DNA of 53,311 nt, from the NCBI GenBank assembly GCA_030149365.1, contig JASBRP010000012.1:1-53311 (forward strand), written 5' to 3'. The translations under genes were made by a program, and so were the position numbers. Shown in pieces: positions 17,967-28,674 of this stretch. Under the pieces are notes generated by a model. It was not told where the DNA came from. It was given only the letters and a program-made list of their open reading frames with translations, and made no database searches. Every line of letters starts with the position of its first letter. Positions within the stretch are counted from its first letter, which is position 1. Origin of the DNA: Solimonas sp. (GTDB taxonomy: Bacteria > Pseudomonadota > Gammaproteobacteria > Nevskiales > Nevskiaceae).

Positions 17967-17994
17967 CGTCATACCGGCGAAAGCCGGCATGACG
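17967..17994. repeat. Inverted repeat between convergent genes
   Basis: CGTCATaCCGGC-GAAA-GCCGGcATGACG forms a 12-base stem with one mismatch. It sits between the convergent cyclase and alpha-E genes. Related GTCATxCCGGCGAAAGCCGG elements are common dispersed repeats. It could act as a bidirectional transcription barrier, although no T-tract follows. Confidence 0.6.
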
Positions 17995-18014
17995 GGATTT
18001 GCGGATCGCCCGGA

Positions 18015-18950
18015 TCAGGCCGCCTGGAACCAGGCCTTGCTGACGCCGTCGTGCACGTTGGCCAGGCCCACCTGGATTTCGTCCATCACTTCGCTGATGC
18101 CACCCAGCATCAGGCGATCGACGTCGGCGTCCATCACCAGCGCGCGGCAGCGGTCCAGGGTGCGCTGCAGCGGGCGGTCCGGCGGCAGCCTGGGCAGGGT
18201 CTGCGAGATCGAGTTGAGGCAATAGGTGACGCTGCGCGGGAACTCGCGGTTCTGCAGCAGGAAGCGCAGCACGTTGGGGCCGTTGACCCGGCCGCGCACG
18301 TGGCGGCGGAACATCTGGTAGGCCATCAGCGAGCGCAGCACGCCCATCCACTGGATGTTCTGGAACGGGGCCAGGTCCTCGGCGGTCTTGGGCTTGATCA
18401 GGCTGGATGAGCGCACGTCGATGATGCGCGTGGTCATGTCGGCCTGTTCGATCGACGCGCCGATGCGCAGGAAGTGGTAGCCCACGTCGGTGCTCATGTT
18501 GGCGCCGATCATGCCGTAGATCAGCAGCGCGCCGTCGATGATCTGCTGCAGGAAGTCCTGGCGCTTGGAGCGGGTGAGAGCCTTGTCGCCCTTCTCCTGC
18601 AGCAGGTAATGCAGGTCGTTGAGCCGCTCCCAGACCTCGCGCGGCGCGCATTCGCGGATGGTGCGCAGGATCTCGCGAGCATTCTGCAGCGAGCAGATGA
18701 TCGAGGCCGGGTTCTGCTCGTCCAGCAGCAGGAAGCGCATGATCTGCGCCTCGCTGGAAGCGCCCTCGTAGCGCTCGCGGAAGGCTTCTTCCTGGCCGAG
18801 GATCTGCACCAGCGGCAGCCAGCCGAATTCGACCTGCCGCGGCAGGTCGAAGATCAGGTGGCCGTGGACGTTGACGATGCGGGCGGTGTTCTCGGCGCGC
18901 TGCAGGTAGCGACCGAACCAGTACAGGTTGTCGGCGACACGCGAGAGCAT
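18015..18950 (-). CDS. Alpha-E domain protein (DUF403)
   Basis: 311 residues of all-helical character. The N-terminus MLSRVADNLYWFGRYLQRAENTAR is the signature of the alpha-E (DUF403) family, which has many conserved Glu and Arg residues. In comparative genomics alpha-E proteins pair with circularly permuted ATP-grasp proteins, transglutaminase-like proteases and Anbu, and are thought to help make or handle a peptide. Its biochemistry is unknown. The start could be TTG 18953 or ATG 18950; the ATG is chosen. It lies 28 bases after the ATP-grasp gene in one operon. Confidence 0.92.
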   Translation of the reverse strand: MLSRVADNLYWFGRYLQRAENTARIVNVHGHLIFDLPRQVEFGWLPLVQILGQEEAFRERYEGASSEAQIMRFLLLDEQNPASIICSLQNAREILRTIRECAPREVWERLNDLHYLLQEKGDKALTRSKRQDFLQQIIDGALLIYGMIGANMSTDVGYHFLRIGASIEQADMTTRIIDVRSSSLIKPKTAEDLAPFQNIQWMGVLRSLMAYQMFRRHVRGRVNGPNVLRFLLQNREFPRSVTYCLNSISQTLPRLPPDRPLQRTLDRCRALVMDADVDRLMLGGISEVMDEIQVGLANVHDGVSKAWFQAA

Positions 18951-18978
18951 CAATTGCTTTCCTTGAACGATGTGGGCA

Positions 18979-20496
18979 TCAGGCGGCCTCCGCGCCGATC
19001 GACTGCGATTGGGATTGCGACTGGGCCTGCGAGGCCTCGGTGCCCTCCATGTCCACGATCCAGGTGTCCTTGGCGCCGCCGCCCTGCGAGCTGTTGACCA
19101 CCAGCGAGCCCTTGACCATCGCCACGCGCGTCAGGCCGCCGGTGGTGACGTATGTGCTGTCGCCGCGCGACAGGATGAAGGGGCGCAGGTCCAGGTGGCG
19201 CGGCTCGATGCCGCCTTCGGTCAGGGTCGGCGCGGTGGACAGCGACAGGGTGGGCTGGGCCATGTAGTTGCGGGGGTTGGCCAGGATCAGGTCGCGGAAC
19301 TGCTCGCGCTGGGCCTTGGTGGAGTTGGGGCCTATCAGCATGCCGTAGCCGCCCGACTCGTTGGCCGGCTTGACCACCAGCTTGTCGAGGTTGGCCAGCA
19401 CGTAGTCGCGCTGCTTGGGGTCCATGCAGAGGTAGCTGGGCACGTTGGGCAGGATCGCGTCCTCGCCCAGGTAATACCTGATCATCGCCGGCACGAAGGA
19501 ATACACCACCTTGTCGTCGGCCACGCCGGCGCCCGGCGCGTTGACCAGGGCGACCTTGCCCTTGAGCCAGGCGCGCATCACGCCCCTGACGCCCAGCATG
19601 GAGTCGGGGTTGAAGGCCTCCGGGTCCAGGAACAGGTCGTCGATGCGGCGGTAGATCACGTCCACCCGCTGCGGGCCGTAGATGGTGCGCATGTAGACGC
19701 AGTCGTCATCGCCCACCGACAGGTCCTGGCCCTCCACCAGCTCGATGCCCATCTGCTGGGCCAGCCAGCAGTGCTCGAAGTAGGCCGAGTTGTAGATGCC
19801 CGGGGTCAGCAGGACGATGTTGGGCACCTCGCCGGGGCGGGGCGACATCGCCGCCAGGGTGTCGTAGAGCTGGGCCGGGTAGTCGTCCACCGGCAGGATG
19901 TTCATGTTCTCGAAGATTTCCGGGAACACGCGCTTGGTCACCAGGCGGTTTTCCACCATGTAGCTGACGCCGGAGGGCACCCGCAGGTTGTCCTCCAGCA
20001 CGTACAGCGTGCCGTCGCCATCGCGCACCAGGTCGCTGCCGCAGATATGCGCCCAGATGCCGTTCTTGGGGCGCATGCCCACGCACTGTGGGCGGAAATT
20101 GACCGATTCCTCCAGCAGGTTGGCGGGGAATATCTTGTCCTTGACGATCTTCTGGCTGCCGTAGATGTCCTGGATGAAGTGGTTCAGGGCCTGTACGCGC
20201 TGCTTGAGGCCGGCCTCGGTGCGCTGCCACTCCGTGCGGGGGATGGTGCGGGGGATGATGTCGAAGGGCCAGGCGCGGTCGACGTTCTTGCCCTCGGTGT
20301 AGACCGTGAAGGTGATGCCCATGACCCGGATCGCCAGCTCGGCGGCGAGGCGGCGCTCGCCCAGCTCCGTCTCGGAGAGGTCGTCCAGGTACTCGGCCAG
20401 ATGCCGCGCCGCGGGGCGGGGCTGGCCAGGGGCCTCGAACAGCTCGTCGTAGAACTTCTCGCAGCGGTATTGCCGCCAGTCGATCCCGGTACCCAT
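18979..20496 (-). CDS. Circularly permuted type 2 ATP-grasp protein (DUF404/DUF407)
   Basis: 505 residues. Features of the circularly permuted ATP-grasp family are seen in order: [18 protein letters not shown] near the N-terminus, [21 protein letters not shown] (nucleotide/metal-binding acidic and Asn residues), [28 protein letters not shown] and [17 protein letters not shown]. Such enzymes probably form amide bonds with ATP, and a role in synthesising a peptide or tag has been proposed for the cluster. ATG 20496 is preferred; a TTG 15 bases upstream is possible. The Gln/Ser-rich C-terminus ([11 protein letters not shown]) is variable. First gene of the minus-strand operon with alpha-E. Confidence 0.93.
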   Translation of the reverse strand: MGTGIDWRQYRCEKFYDELFEAPGQPRPAARHLAEYLDDLSETELGERRLAAELAIRVMGITFTVYTEGKNVDRAWPFDIIPRTIPRTEWQRTEAGLKQRVQALNHFIQDIYGSQKIVKDKIFPANLLEESVNFRPQCVGMRPKNGIWAHICGSDLVRDGDGTLYVLEDNLRVPSGVSYMVENRLVTKRVFPEIFENMNILPVDDYPAQLYDTLAAMSPRPGEVPNIVLLTPGIYNSAYFEHCWLAQQMGIELVEGQDLSVGDDDCVYMRTIYGPQRVDVIYRRIDDLFLDPEAFNPDSMLGVRGVMRAWLKGKVALVNAPGAGVADDKVVYSFVPAMIRYYLGEDAILPNVPSYLCMDPKQRDYVLANLDKLVVKPANESGGYGMLIGPNSTKAQREQFRDLILANPRNYMAQPTLSLSTAPTLTEGGIEPRHLDLRPFILSRGDSTYVTTGGLTRVAMVKGSLVVNSSQGGGAKDTWIVDMEGTEASQAQSQSQSQSIGAEAA

Positions 20497-20655
20497 CGGT
20501 AGGCCGTCCAAAGCTGTGTGGTCCTGTGTTGTCGGTAAACTAGCACAGCCTTAGCAAAACATAGGCCATCCCTGGTCACGTCTGGCTTGGCCGGCGATCC
20601 GGGCGTTCGCAAGCTGTCACGGCCGTGTAAAATCCAGGCAATTCCAGGCTTCTCC

Positions 20656-21423
20656 ATGACATCCACCAAAGCGCTTGAATTCAAGGGGCGCATGCTGTCG
20701 GTCAGCCGGCTGCGTGTCCTCGCTCACGATCCCCTCACGGTGGAGGAGCAGATTCGCGACTTCGCCAAGTCCATGCCGCCGGCCATGCAGGGCATGCCGG
20801 TGGTGATCGAGGCGGAGCAGGCGCTGGAGCTGGGCGGCATCCTGTCGGCCCTGCGCACGGCCGGCCTGCAGCCGCTGGGCGTCAGCGACGGCCCCCTGAA
20901 CGAATCGGCCCGCAACTGGGGCCTGGCGGTGCTGCCGCCGGAAGGCCGTGGCTCCCGCCCGGCGGCCGCCCGTGCCGAGGCAGCGGCCGAGCCCGCGCCG
21001 GCCCCTGCGGCCCCGCCGCCCCCGGCTCCTGCGCCCGCCCCGGCTCCGGCTCCGGCCGCTGCCGCGCCGGCCCCGGCCCCGGCCCAGCGGGCTCCCACCA
21101 AGATCGTCACCGACCCGGTCCGCTCCGGCCAGCAGATCTATGCCGCCGGGGCCGACCTGGTGGCCATGAACCTGGTGGGCGCCGGCGCCGAGGTAGTGGC
21201 GGACGGCTGCGTCCACGTCTACGGCGCCGCCCGCGGGCGGGTCATCGCCGGGGCCAGCGGGGACACCCAGGCGCGCATCTTCTGCCGCCGCTTCGAGGCG
21301 GAACTGGTGGCCATCGCCGGCGTCTACGCCGTGGCGGACCAGATGCAGGGTGACCTGCGCGGCAAGCCCGTGCAGGCCTGGCTGGCCGATGGCAAGCTGA
21401 AGATCGAGAGATTGGACTGGTGA
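20656..21423 (+). CDS. minC: Septum site-determining protein MinC
   Basis: 255 residues from ATG 20656. The N-terminal FtsZ-inhibiting domain (ALEFKGRMLSVSRLRVL...) is joined by a very long Ala/Pro linker (about residues 115-155) to the C-terminal beta-helix domain (QQIYAAGADLVAMNLVGAGAEVVADG, and YGAARGRVIAGASGD), which dimerises and binds MinD. The linker is longer and more Ala/Pro-rich than in E. coli. MinC blocks FtsZ ring formation away from mid-cell. The minC-minD gap is about 86 bases. Confidence 0.96.
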   Translation: MTSTKALEFKGRMLSVSRLRVLAHDPLTVEEQIRDFAKSMPPAMQGMPVVIEAEQALELGGILSALRTAGLQPLGVSDGPLNESARNWGLAVLPPEGRGSRPAAARAEAAAEPAPAPAAPPPPAPAPAPAPAPAAAAPAPAPAQRAPTKIVTDPVRSGQQIYAAGADLVAMNLVGAGAEVVADGCVHVYGAARGRVIAGASGDTQARIFCRRFEAELVAIAGVYAVADQMQGDLRGKPVQAWLADGKLKIERLDW

Positions 21424-21509
21424 GGGCCCCGGCCATCACCCAAACCTTGGACGTGGCCTGCGGGCCGCATTCCGTGCATTCCGACTGATTACTTAGAAAA
21501 GGGCTTCCA

Positions 21510-22319
21510 GTGGCGAAAATCGTGGTAGTGACTTCCGGCAAGGGCGGCGTGGGCAAGACCACCACCAGTGCCTCCTTTGCCACGGGCCTGGCCATGCGCG
21601 GCAAGAAGACCGTCGTCATCGACTTCGACGTCGGCCTGCGCAACCTCGACCTGATCATGGGCTGCGAGCGCCGCGTGGTGTTCGACTTCGTCAACGTGAT
21701 CCACGGCGAGGCCAACCTGCGCCAGGCGCTGATCAAGGACAAGCAGCACGAAAACCTGTTCGTGCTGGCCGCCAGCCAGACGCGCGACAAGGATGCGCTC
21801 AGCACCGAGGGCGTCGAGAAGGTGCTCAAGGAGCTGGCGCAGGACTTCGACTACATCATCTGCGACTCGCCGGCCGGCATCGAGAAGGGTGCCCACCTGG
21901 CGATGTACTTCGCCGACGAGGCCCTGGTGGTGACCAACCCGGAGGTGTCCTCGGTGCGTGACTCCGACCGCGTGCTGGGCCTGCTGGCCAGCAAGACCCA
22001 GAAGGTGGAGAGCGGCGCCGGCAAGGTGCGCGAGCACCTGGTGGTGACGCGCTACAACCCGGCCCGCGTCGAGAAGGGCGAGATGCTGTCGGTGGACGAC
22101 GTCAAGGAGATCCTGGCGATCCCGCTGCTCGGCGTGGTGCCCGAGTCGCCGGCGGTGCTGACCTCGTCCAACGCCGGCACCCCGGTGATCGCCTCGCGCG
22201 AGACCGACGCCGGCCAGGCCTACGATGACCTGGTGGCCCGCTTCCTGGGCGAGGAGCGGCCGCACCGCTTCCTCACCGCGGAGAAGAAGGGCTTCTTCAA
22301 CAAGCTGTTCGGGGCCTGA
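21510..22319 (+). CDS. minD: Septum site-determining ATPase MinD
   Basis: 269 residues from GTG 21510 (MAKIVVVTSGKGGVGKTTTSA). The deviant Walker A KGGVGKTT, the switch segment DFDVGLRNLD, and the C-terminal amphipathic membrane-targeting helix (KKGFFNKLFGA) are all present. MinD binds the membrane with ATP, recruits MinC, and is displaced by MinE, giving pole-to-pole oscillation. Its stop is two bases before the minE start, so the genes are tightly coupled. Confidence 0.98.
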   Translation: MAKIVVVTSGKGGVGKTTTSASFATGLAMRGKKTVVIDFDVGLRNLDLIMGCERRVVFDFVNVIHGEANLRQALIKDKQHENLFVLAASQTRDKDALSTEGVEKVLKELAQDFDYIICDSPAGIEKGAHLAMYFADEALVVTNPEVSSVRDSDRVLGLLASKTQKVESGAGKVREHLVVTRYNPARVEKGEMLSVDDVKEILAIPLLGVVPESPAVLTSSNAGTPVIASRETDAGQAYDDLVARFLGEERPHRFLTAEKKGFFNKLFGA

Positions 22320-22321
22320 TC

Positions 22322-22585
22322 ATGGATTGGCTCAAGTTCTTCAAGTCGGAGCCCAAGAACACGGCGTCCATCGCCAAGGATCGTCTCAAGGTGGTCGTCG
22401 CGCACCAGCGCGAAGGGCGCCCGGGCAGCGGTCCGGCCTACATCGGCCAGTTGCGCGAGGAGATCCTGGCCGTGGTGCGCAAGTACGTGCAGGTGCCGGA
22501 CAGCGCCGTCAACGTGCAACTGCAGCGCGAGGACGGGCTCGAGGTGCTGGAGATGAACATCGCACTGCCGGACGCGCAGCGCTAG
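22322..22585 (+). CDS. minE: Cell division topological specificity factor MinE
   Basis: 87 residues, the usual size. The N-terminal amphipathic helix (MDWLKFFKSEPKNTASIAKDR) contacts MinD and membrane, followed by RLKVVVAHQR and a C-terminal dimerisation domain (EEILAVVRKYV, VQLQREDGLEVLEMNIALP). MinE stimulates MinD ATPase and sets the oscillation. It is the last gene of minCDE, and a strong hairpin terminator follows within 20 bases. Confidence 0.98.
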   Translation: MDWLKFFKSEPKNTASIAKDRLKVVVAHQREGRPGSGPAYIGQLREEILAVVRKYVQVPDSAVNVQLQREDGLEVLEMNIALPDAQR

Positions 22586-22604
22586 TTTCGTCTGCAAGAA
22601 AAGC

Positions 22605-22640
22605 GAAGGCCCGGCACCGCTCGCGCGGTGCCGGGCCTTC
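22605..22640. terminator. Bidirectional terminator between minE and the M48-pilin gene
   Basis: GAAGGCCCGGCACCGC-TCGC-GCGGTGCCGGGCCTTC is a perfect 16-base stem, followed on the plus strand by TTCGTT. It lies between convergent genes and can serve both. Confidence 0.85.
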
Positions 22641-22654
22641 TTCGTTCCAGCAGC

Positions 22655-23881
22655 CTAGCGGCAGTCCGCCGGCAGGTGCTTGGCGTCGATATCCTCGCTG
22701 GCGCAGGACCACTTCAGCCCGGTGAGCTGGTCGTCCTCGACCACCGCCTCGGGGATGACCTGCAGGGTCTCGCCCTGGAAGCCTTCACCGCTGAAGCGGT
22801 ACTGCAGCACGCCGTTGTTGCCCAGCGACAGCTCGACGTCGGCCTTGCCCGCCTTGAAGTGCTGTTCCGGCATCTGGATCGCTTCCAGCGACTCCGGCCA
22901 CTTGTTGGTTTCCAGGGCATGCGCTTCCACCAGTTGGCGGTCCGACATCGAGTGCATCAGGGCCTGGGCGACCCCGGCACGCTTCATGTAGTCCTGGTAG
23001 GCGGGCAGGGCGATGGCGGCGAGGATGCCGATGATCGCGATCACCACCAGCAGGCCGGCGCCGCCGGCCCCGGGGATGCGCGGCACGAACAGCGCCAGCA
23101 CGCCGGCCAGGACGTTGCGCCCGCGCTGCTTGGGCTCGCGTCCCTGCGCCAGTTCCTCCATTGCCCAGGCGCGCTTCACGGTCCAGGGGTAGTCCGAGGT
23201 GAACTCGTGGAAGGACGACCAGAAACCGGTGACCTCGAAGCGCTGGTGGCGGTAGGCCGCCAGGTTCAGGCGCGGCCAGCGGCTGTGGCCGGCGGCCAGC
23301 GCCGCCATGCCGGCATGCGCGTCGGCCGGATCGGGGCAGCAGCGCAGGCCGTGGCGGTCGCAGGTGTATTCCTGCGCGCGGCGCAGCGCGGCACCCAGCA
23401 GCGGCAGCCAGGCCATCGGCGCCAGCACCGGGCCCCAGCCGAGGTGGTTCTGGCGGATGTGGCCCAGCTCATGGCCGATGTAGAAATCCAGCGCCGCCGG
23501 GCGCTGGTCGAGCGCGTCGACCACGCTGCTGAACAGCACCACGTAGTCGCGACCCAGGAAGCGGGTGGCCAGGGCGTTGAAGAAGCCGTCGGCGTTCAGC
23601 AGGTAGGCGTCGGGGACCTTCTTCATCTCCAGGCGTTCGCAGCAGGCCAGCAGCTGGCCGTGCAACTCGGGGAACTGCTCGTGGGTGATCTTGACGGCGG
23701 AGCCGCGCAGGTAGGAGATGAAGGCCGACTGGGCGAACACGTAGGCGATGAAGAAGAACAGCACGTAGAGCAGGGCGATGCCCAGCGTGCCGAGGATGAT
23801 GGCGATCCAGAACAGGATGGCCAGGGTGGCGGTGATGTTGAAGCGCGTCCGCTCACCCGGGTAGACGAGTGCGAAGTTCAT
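22655..23881 (-). CDS. M48-family metalloprotease fused to a pilin-like C-terminal domain
   Basis: 408 residues. After two N-terminal membrane segments (about 15-52) comes an M48-type peptidase domain with H137-E-L-G-H141 and the third ligand region E171-Y-T-C-D175 (ExxxD). Around residues 277-300 there is LLVVIAIIGILAAIALPAYQ, nearly identical to the N-terminal helix of type IV pilins, followed by a pilin-like globular tail. The pilin Glu5 position is Gly and no full prepilin peptidase site is visible, so this part probably acts as a membrane anchor or interaction module. A Zn-dependent membrane protease is the likely activity. Confidence 0.85.
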   Translation of the reverse strand: MNFALVYPGERTRFNITATLAILFWIAIILGTLGIALLYVLFFFIAYVFAQSAFISYLRGSAVKITHEQFPELHGQLLACCERLEMKKVPDAYLLNADGFFNALATRFLGRDYVVLFSSVVDALDQRPAALDFYIGHELGHIRQNHLGWGPVLAPMAWLPLLGAALRRAQEYTCDRHGLRCCPDPADAHAGMAALAAGHSRWPRLNLAAYRHQRFEVTGFWSSFHEFTSDYPWTVKRAWAMEELAQGREPKQRGRNVLAGVLALFVPRIPGAGGAGLLVVIAIIGILAAIALPAYQDYMKRAGVAQALMHSMSDRQLVEAHALETNKWPESLEAIQMPEQHFKAGKADVELSLGNNGVLQYRFSGEGFQGETLQVIPEAVVEDDQLTGLKWSCASEDIDAKHLPADCR

Positions 23882-24010
23882 GAGGCTCCCTGATTTTTTC
23901 GAGACCGCCGTCCCTGTGCGGCGGTGCCTCGAAATATAGCGGGCGCCTGGAAGCAGTCCGGTGAAGGGCCGGAGGAAACTGAGACTTTTTCCCTGGAAAT
24001 CCGGCCTTTC

Positions 24011-24834
24011 TTACAACGGATGGTCGAGGCGGAAGCGCTTGCGCAACACCCGGTCCATCAGCCAGGTGGGAATCCAGCGGTTCAGCGCCGGCATGGCGCG
24101 GCTGCCGTTGCCGATGCGGATCAGCGCGGGCGGGCGCGGCGACAACATGGCGTCGGCTAGCCGGCGGCAGAAGGCGACGGTGTCGGTGGAGTGCTGCTGC
24201 GAGGCGCCGGCGCGCGCCATGATGGCGTCGGCCACGGCGGCATAGGCGGAAGACGAGGCGGCGCGTGGACCAGCGCCGGCCGTGGCGGTGGCACCGAACT
24301 GCGACTGGATGGCCCCGGGCTGCACCGTCATCACGTGAATGCCGAAGGGTGCCAGCTCCATGCGCAACGCGTCGGACAAGGCATGCACCGCCGCCTTGGT
24401 CGCGCAGTAGGCGCCGGAGAAGGGCGTCACCAGGATGCCGGAGACGCTGCCGATGTTCACCACCATGCCGCTGTGACGCTGCATCATCGGCGGCAGTAAA
24501 GCCTGGGTGACGGCCATCAGCGACAGCACGTTGGTGTCGAACTGGTGGCGCAGTTCGGCCAGCGGCATTTCCGCCAGCGGACCCATGGCACCGTAGCCGG
24601 CGTTGTTGACCAGCACGTCCGGGACCACGCCCTCGGCCTGCAGGCGGGCCGCGAGGGCGGTGATGCTGACGGCGTCGTCCACGTCCAGCGCGGCCGTGAC
24701 GATGCCGTGAGCCTGCAGGTCCTGCAGGCTTTCCGGCCGGCGCGCGGTGGCCCACACGGCGTGGCCGCGGTTCTGCAGGTCCAGCGCCAACTGGCGTCCG
24801 ATGCCGCTGGAGCAGCCGGTGATGAGGATGGTCT

Positions 24835-24838
<4 letters not shown>
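24011..24838 (-). CDS. Short-chain dehydrogenase/reductase
   Basis: 275 residues of the classical SDR fold: TGCSSGIG (7-14) for cofactor binding, NNAG (78-81), catalytic S131, Y144 and K148 (SGAYCATK), and a long C-terminal extension typical of the class acting on larger hydrophobic substrates. TARR after the second beta-strand suggests NADP(H) preference. Its ATG overlaps the fadD stop (ATGA), so it is translated with fadD. This suggests a role in lipid or fatty-acyl metabolism, but the substrate is unknown. Confidence 0.9.
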
Positions 24839-26520
<1,682 letters not shown>

Positions 26521-26575
26521 GATGAATCCGTCTTCGGGGGCGCGAAGTGTAGCGGTTTGATGCCGGGCGGGGGCC

Positions 26576-27886
26576 TCAGTTCCCCGGTCGCGTCAGCCAC
26601 TGCTTGAGGCTGATGCTTTCGCTGTGTCGCTCGAAGGCCTGCTCGGCGCCCTCCAGCAGTGCATGCACCCCGGGCGACAGCGCGTCGTGGTTCTGCGGCA
26701 TGGTGTCGTTGCCGGCCCGGGCCAGGCGCCACAGCCGGGCGACCGGGATCGAGTCCAGGTCCATGGCCGGCACCAGCCGGGTGCGGTCGGCGCCGGACTC
26801 GATCAGCAGGCCGTGGTAGATCAGGTTGTCGGTGACGCGGGCGACGTGTTCCGGCGCGGCGTTCAGGGCCAGGCTCAGCTCTTCTTCGGTGTAGGCCGGC
26901 TCGCCGGCCAGGAAGCGGCGGCCGGTCATGCCCATGATCATCAGCGACAGGTATTCGATCTGCTTGCCGGACAGCAGCGGCGGGATCCTGTGCGCCTTGA
27001 TCTGCTCCGGATGCTGGACGTAATAGGCCAGCTGGCAGCCGGTGAGCAGGATCAGCCAGCCCAGGTATAGCCAGATCAGCAGCAGGATCACGATGGCGAA
27101 GCCGGAGTAGATCGCGTTGTAGCTGGTGGCGCCGATCACGATCGAGGCGAAGATCGCCGCGCCGGTCTGCCACAGTACGCCGGCCAGGGCGCCGCCGTAG
27201 AACGCCGCGCGCAGCTGCACGCGGGTGTTGGGCATGAAGGCATATAGGAAGGTGAACAGGCCCACGATCAGCAGGTAGGGCAGCAGCTTGGTCAGCATGA
27301 AGATCAGCAGGCCGAAAGGCTCGATGCCGACGATCCAGGCCATGGCGCTGCTGTTCATCACCGTGCCGGTCATGCCCAGGGCCAGCACCACCAGCAGGGG
27401 GCCCACCGTGATCACGGCGAGGTATTCGCCCAGGCGCTGCGACAGGGGGCGGGGCCGGTCGATGCGCCAGATGAAATTGAAGCTCTCCTCGACCTTGTGG
27501 ATCATGGAGATGACCGAGAAGAACAGCAGGGCGACGCCGGCGAAGCCCAGCACGCTGACGTTCACCTTCTCGACGAAGCCGATGATGTTGTCGGTGATCA
27601 CCGTGGCCTGGCTGCCCAGCGGGCGCAGGGCTTCCAGCAGCACCGGCTCCAGGGAGTTGTGCACGCCCAGGGCCTTGAGCATGGAAAAGGCCAGGGCCAG
27701 CAGCGGCACGATGGACAGCAGGGTGGTGTAGACCAGCCCCATGGCCCGCATGTTGAGCTGACCTTCGATCAGGTCCCGGACCAGCACGAAGACATAGCGG
27801 GCCATCCGCACGAGGTTTTGCGGGTAGCGGGCCACCTGGTCGAGGTCCCAAAGGCCGTGCAGTAACTGCTGGATGCGCTGCTTCAT
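26576..27886 (-). CDS. YihY/BrkB family inner-membrane protein
   Basis: 436 residues. About six membrane helices fall between residues 40 and 280 ([74 protein letters not shown]), matching the YihY/BrkB family once mis-named RNase BN. A cytoplasmic C-terminal domain of about 140 residues follows, with winged-helix-like character ([20 protein letters not shown]). The function is not established; envelope or transport roles have been suggested for relatives. Confidence 0.92.
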   Translation of the reverse strand: MKQRIQQLLHGLWDLDQVARYPQNLVRMARYVFVLVRDLIEGQLNMRAMGLVYTTLLSIVPLLALAFSMLKALGVHNSLEPVLLEALRPLGSQATVITDNIIGFVEKVNVSVLGFAGVALLFFSVISMIHKVEESFNFIWRIDRPRPLSQRLGEYLAVITVGPLLVVLALGMTGTVMNSSAMAWIVGIEPFGLLIFMLTKLLPYLLIVGLFTFLYAFMPNTRVQLRAAFYGGALAGVLWQTGAAIFASIVIGATSYNAIYSGFAIVILLLIWLYLGWLILLTGCQLAYYVQHPEQIKAHRIPPLLSGKQIEYLSLMIMGMTGRRFLAGEPAYTEEELSLALNAAPEHVARVTDNLIYHGLLIESGADRTRLVPAMDLDSIPVARLWRLARAGNDTMPQNHDALSPGVHALLEGAEQAFERHSESISLKQWLTRPGN

Positions 27887-28001
27887 GCCTCAACCATACC
27901 TGATGCGCTAGGAAAAATCCCCTTGTAATCCGAGGGTTCCGCGGGATTTCCCCGGATTTTCAGGGGCTTTTGCCGTTCGTCGGCACGGCGCTGGCGGCGC
28001 G

Positions 28002-28030
28002 TTGACATCCCTGGGGTCGGCCAATATGAT
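28002..28030 (+). promoter_or_regulatory. Strong sigma-70 promoter for the phasin gene
   Basis: TTGACA (28002-28007), exactly 17 bases, and TATGAT (28025-28030): a consensus -35 and a 5/6 -10, unusually good for such a GC-rich genome. Transcription should start near 28037, leaving a leader of about 75 bases before ATG 28111. Confidence 0.85.
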
Positions 28031-28034
28031 GCAC

Positions 28035-28049
28035 TGCAACAATGTTGCA
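28035..28049. promoter_or_regulatory. Palindromic operator candidate at the phasin transcription start
   Basis: TGCAACA-A-TGTTGCA is a perfect 7+7 inverted repeat centred on the predicted +1. A related half-palindrome, GCAGCAATTGTTG, follows at about 28052. Repression of phasin genes by PhaR at TGC-rich sites near +1 is known in polyhydroxyalkanoate producers; that PhaR acts here is an inference. Confidence 0.5.
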
Positions 28050-28110
28050 TCGCAGCAATTGTTGGGGAATGGGTATCTGGGAACTTTGTTGCTGATCAGG
28101 AGAATCTTTC

Positions 28111-28578
28111 ATGAACGTTGAAACCATCATCACCGATGTCAAAACCCGCGGCGAAGTCGTCGTGGCCCGTGGCCAGGACGTTGTCGAGTCCAGCTTCGAA
28201 ACCCTCAAGGCCGCCAACGCGATCGTCGTTGAAGGCGTGAAGTCGCTGCTCGACACCAATGTCGCCGCCGGCAAGGATCTGCTCGCCGTGGCGCAGACCA
28301 GCTTCAGCAAGGCCAAGACGGACGGCGTGAAGGCCGTGGCCGCCAACCCGGTTGCCTACCTGCCGGAAGGCAAGGATCGCGTCGTGGCTGCCTACACCGA
28401 CAGCGTCGCCGTCGTCACCAAGACCAGCGACGAGCTGGTGAAGACGATCAAGGCTGGCTACGAGACCATCTCCGCCAAGATTGCCGGCGAAGAAGTCTCG
28501 GTTGCCGAGGTCACCGCCGAAGCCAAGAAGACCGTGAAGAAGACGGTTTCCAAGGCCAAGAAGGCTGTGAAGGCCTAA
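28111..28578 (+). CDS. Phasin family protein
   Basis: 155 residues, predicted helical, without membrane segments. VESSFETLKAANAIVVEGVKSLLDTN and LLAVAQTSFSKAK show the amphipathic repeat pattern of phasins, and the C-terminus is a Lys/Ala/Val-rich tail (KKTVKKTVSKAKKAVKA). Phasins coat polyhydroxyalkanoate granules and influence granule size. An AT-rich tail and modest GC fit high expression. The gene has its own near-consensus promoter and its own terminator. No PHA synthase lies in the window, so granule association is inferred from the family. Confidence 0.88.
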   Translation: MNVETIITDVKTRGEVVVARGQDVVESSFETLKAANAIVVEGVKSLLDTNVAAGKDLLAVAQTSFSKAKTDGVKAVAANPVAYLPEGKDRVVAAYTDSVAVVTKTSDELVKTIKAGYETISAKIAGEEVSVAEVTAEAKKTVKKTVSKAKKAVKA

Positions 28579-28628
28579 GTGCCGGCTCGGGGAATGCGTT
28601 CCCTTGCCATCTGACGGATGGCATCTGA

Positions 28629-28656
28629 GGGCCGGGGGAAACTCCGGCCCTTTTTT
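28629..28656 (+). terminator. Intrinsic terminator after the phasin gene
   Basis: GGGCCGG-GGGAAACT-CCGGCCC followed by six T residues, about 50 bases after the phasin stop. The next gene's ATG comes only 19 bases after the T-tract, so it may be expressed by read-through. Confidence 0.9.
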
Positions 28657-28674
28657 GTGGAAACGAGGTAAACG

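Noticed and set aside
23900..23931. Hairpin upstream of the M48-pilin gene as a terminator
   Set aside because: On the minus strand it is followed by A residues, and on the plus strand the T-tract precedes it; it could be a 5' leader hairpin but not a terminator.
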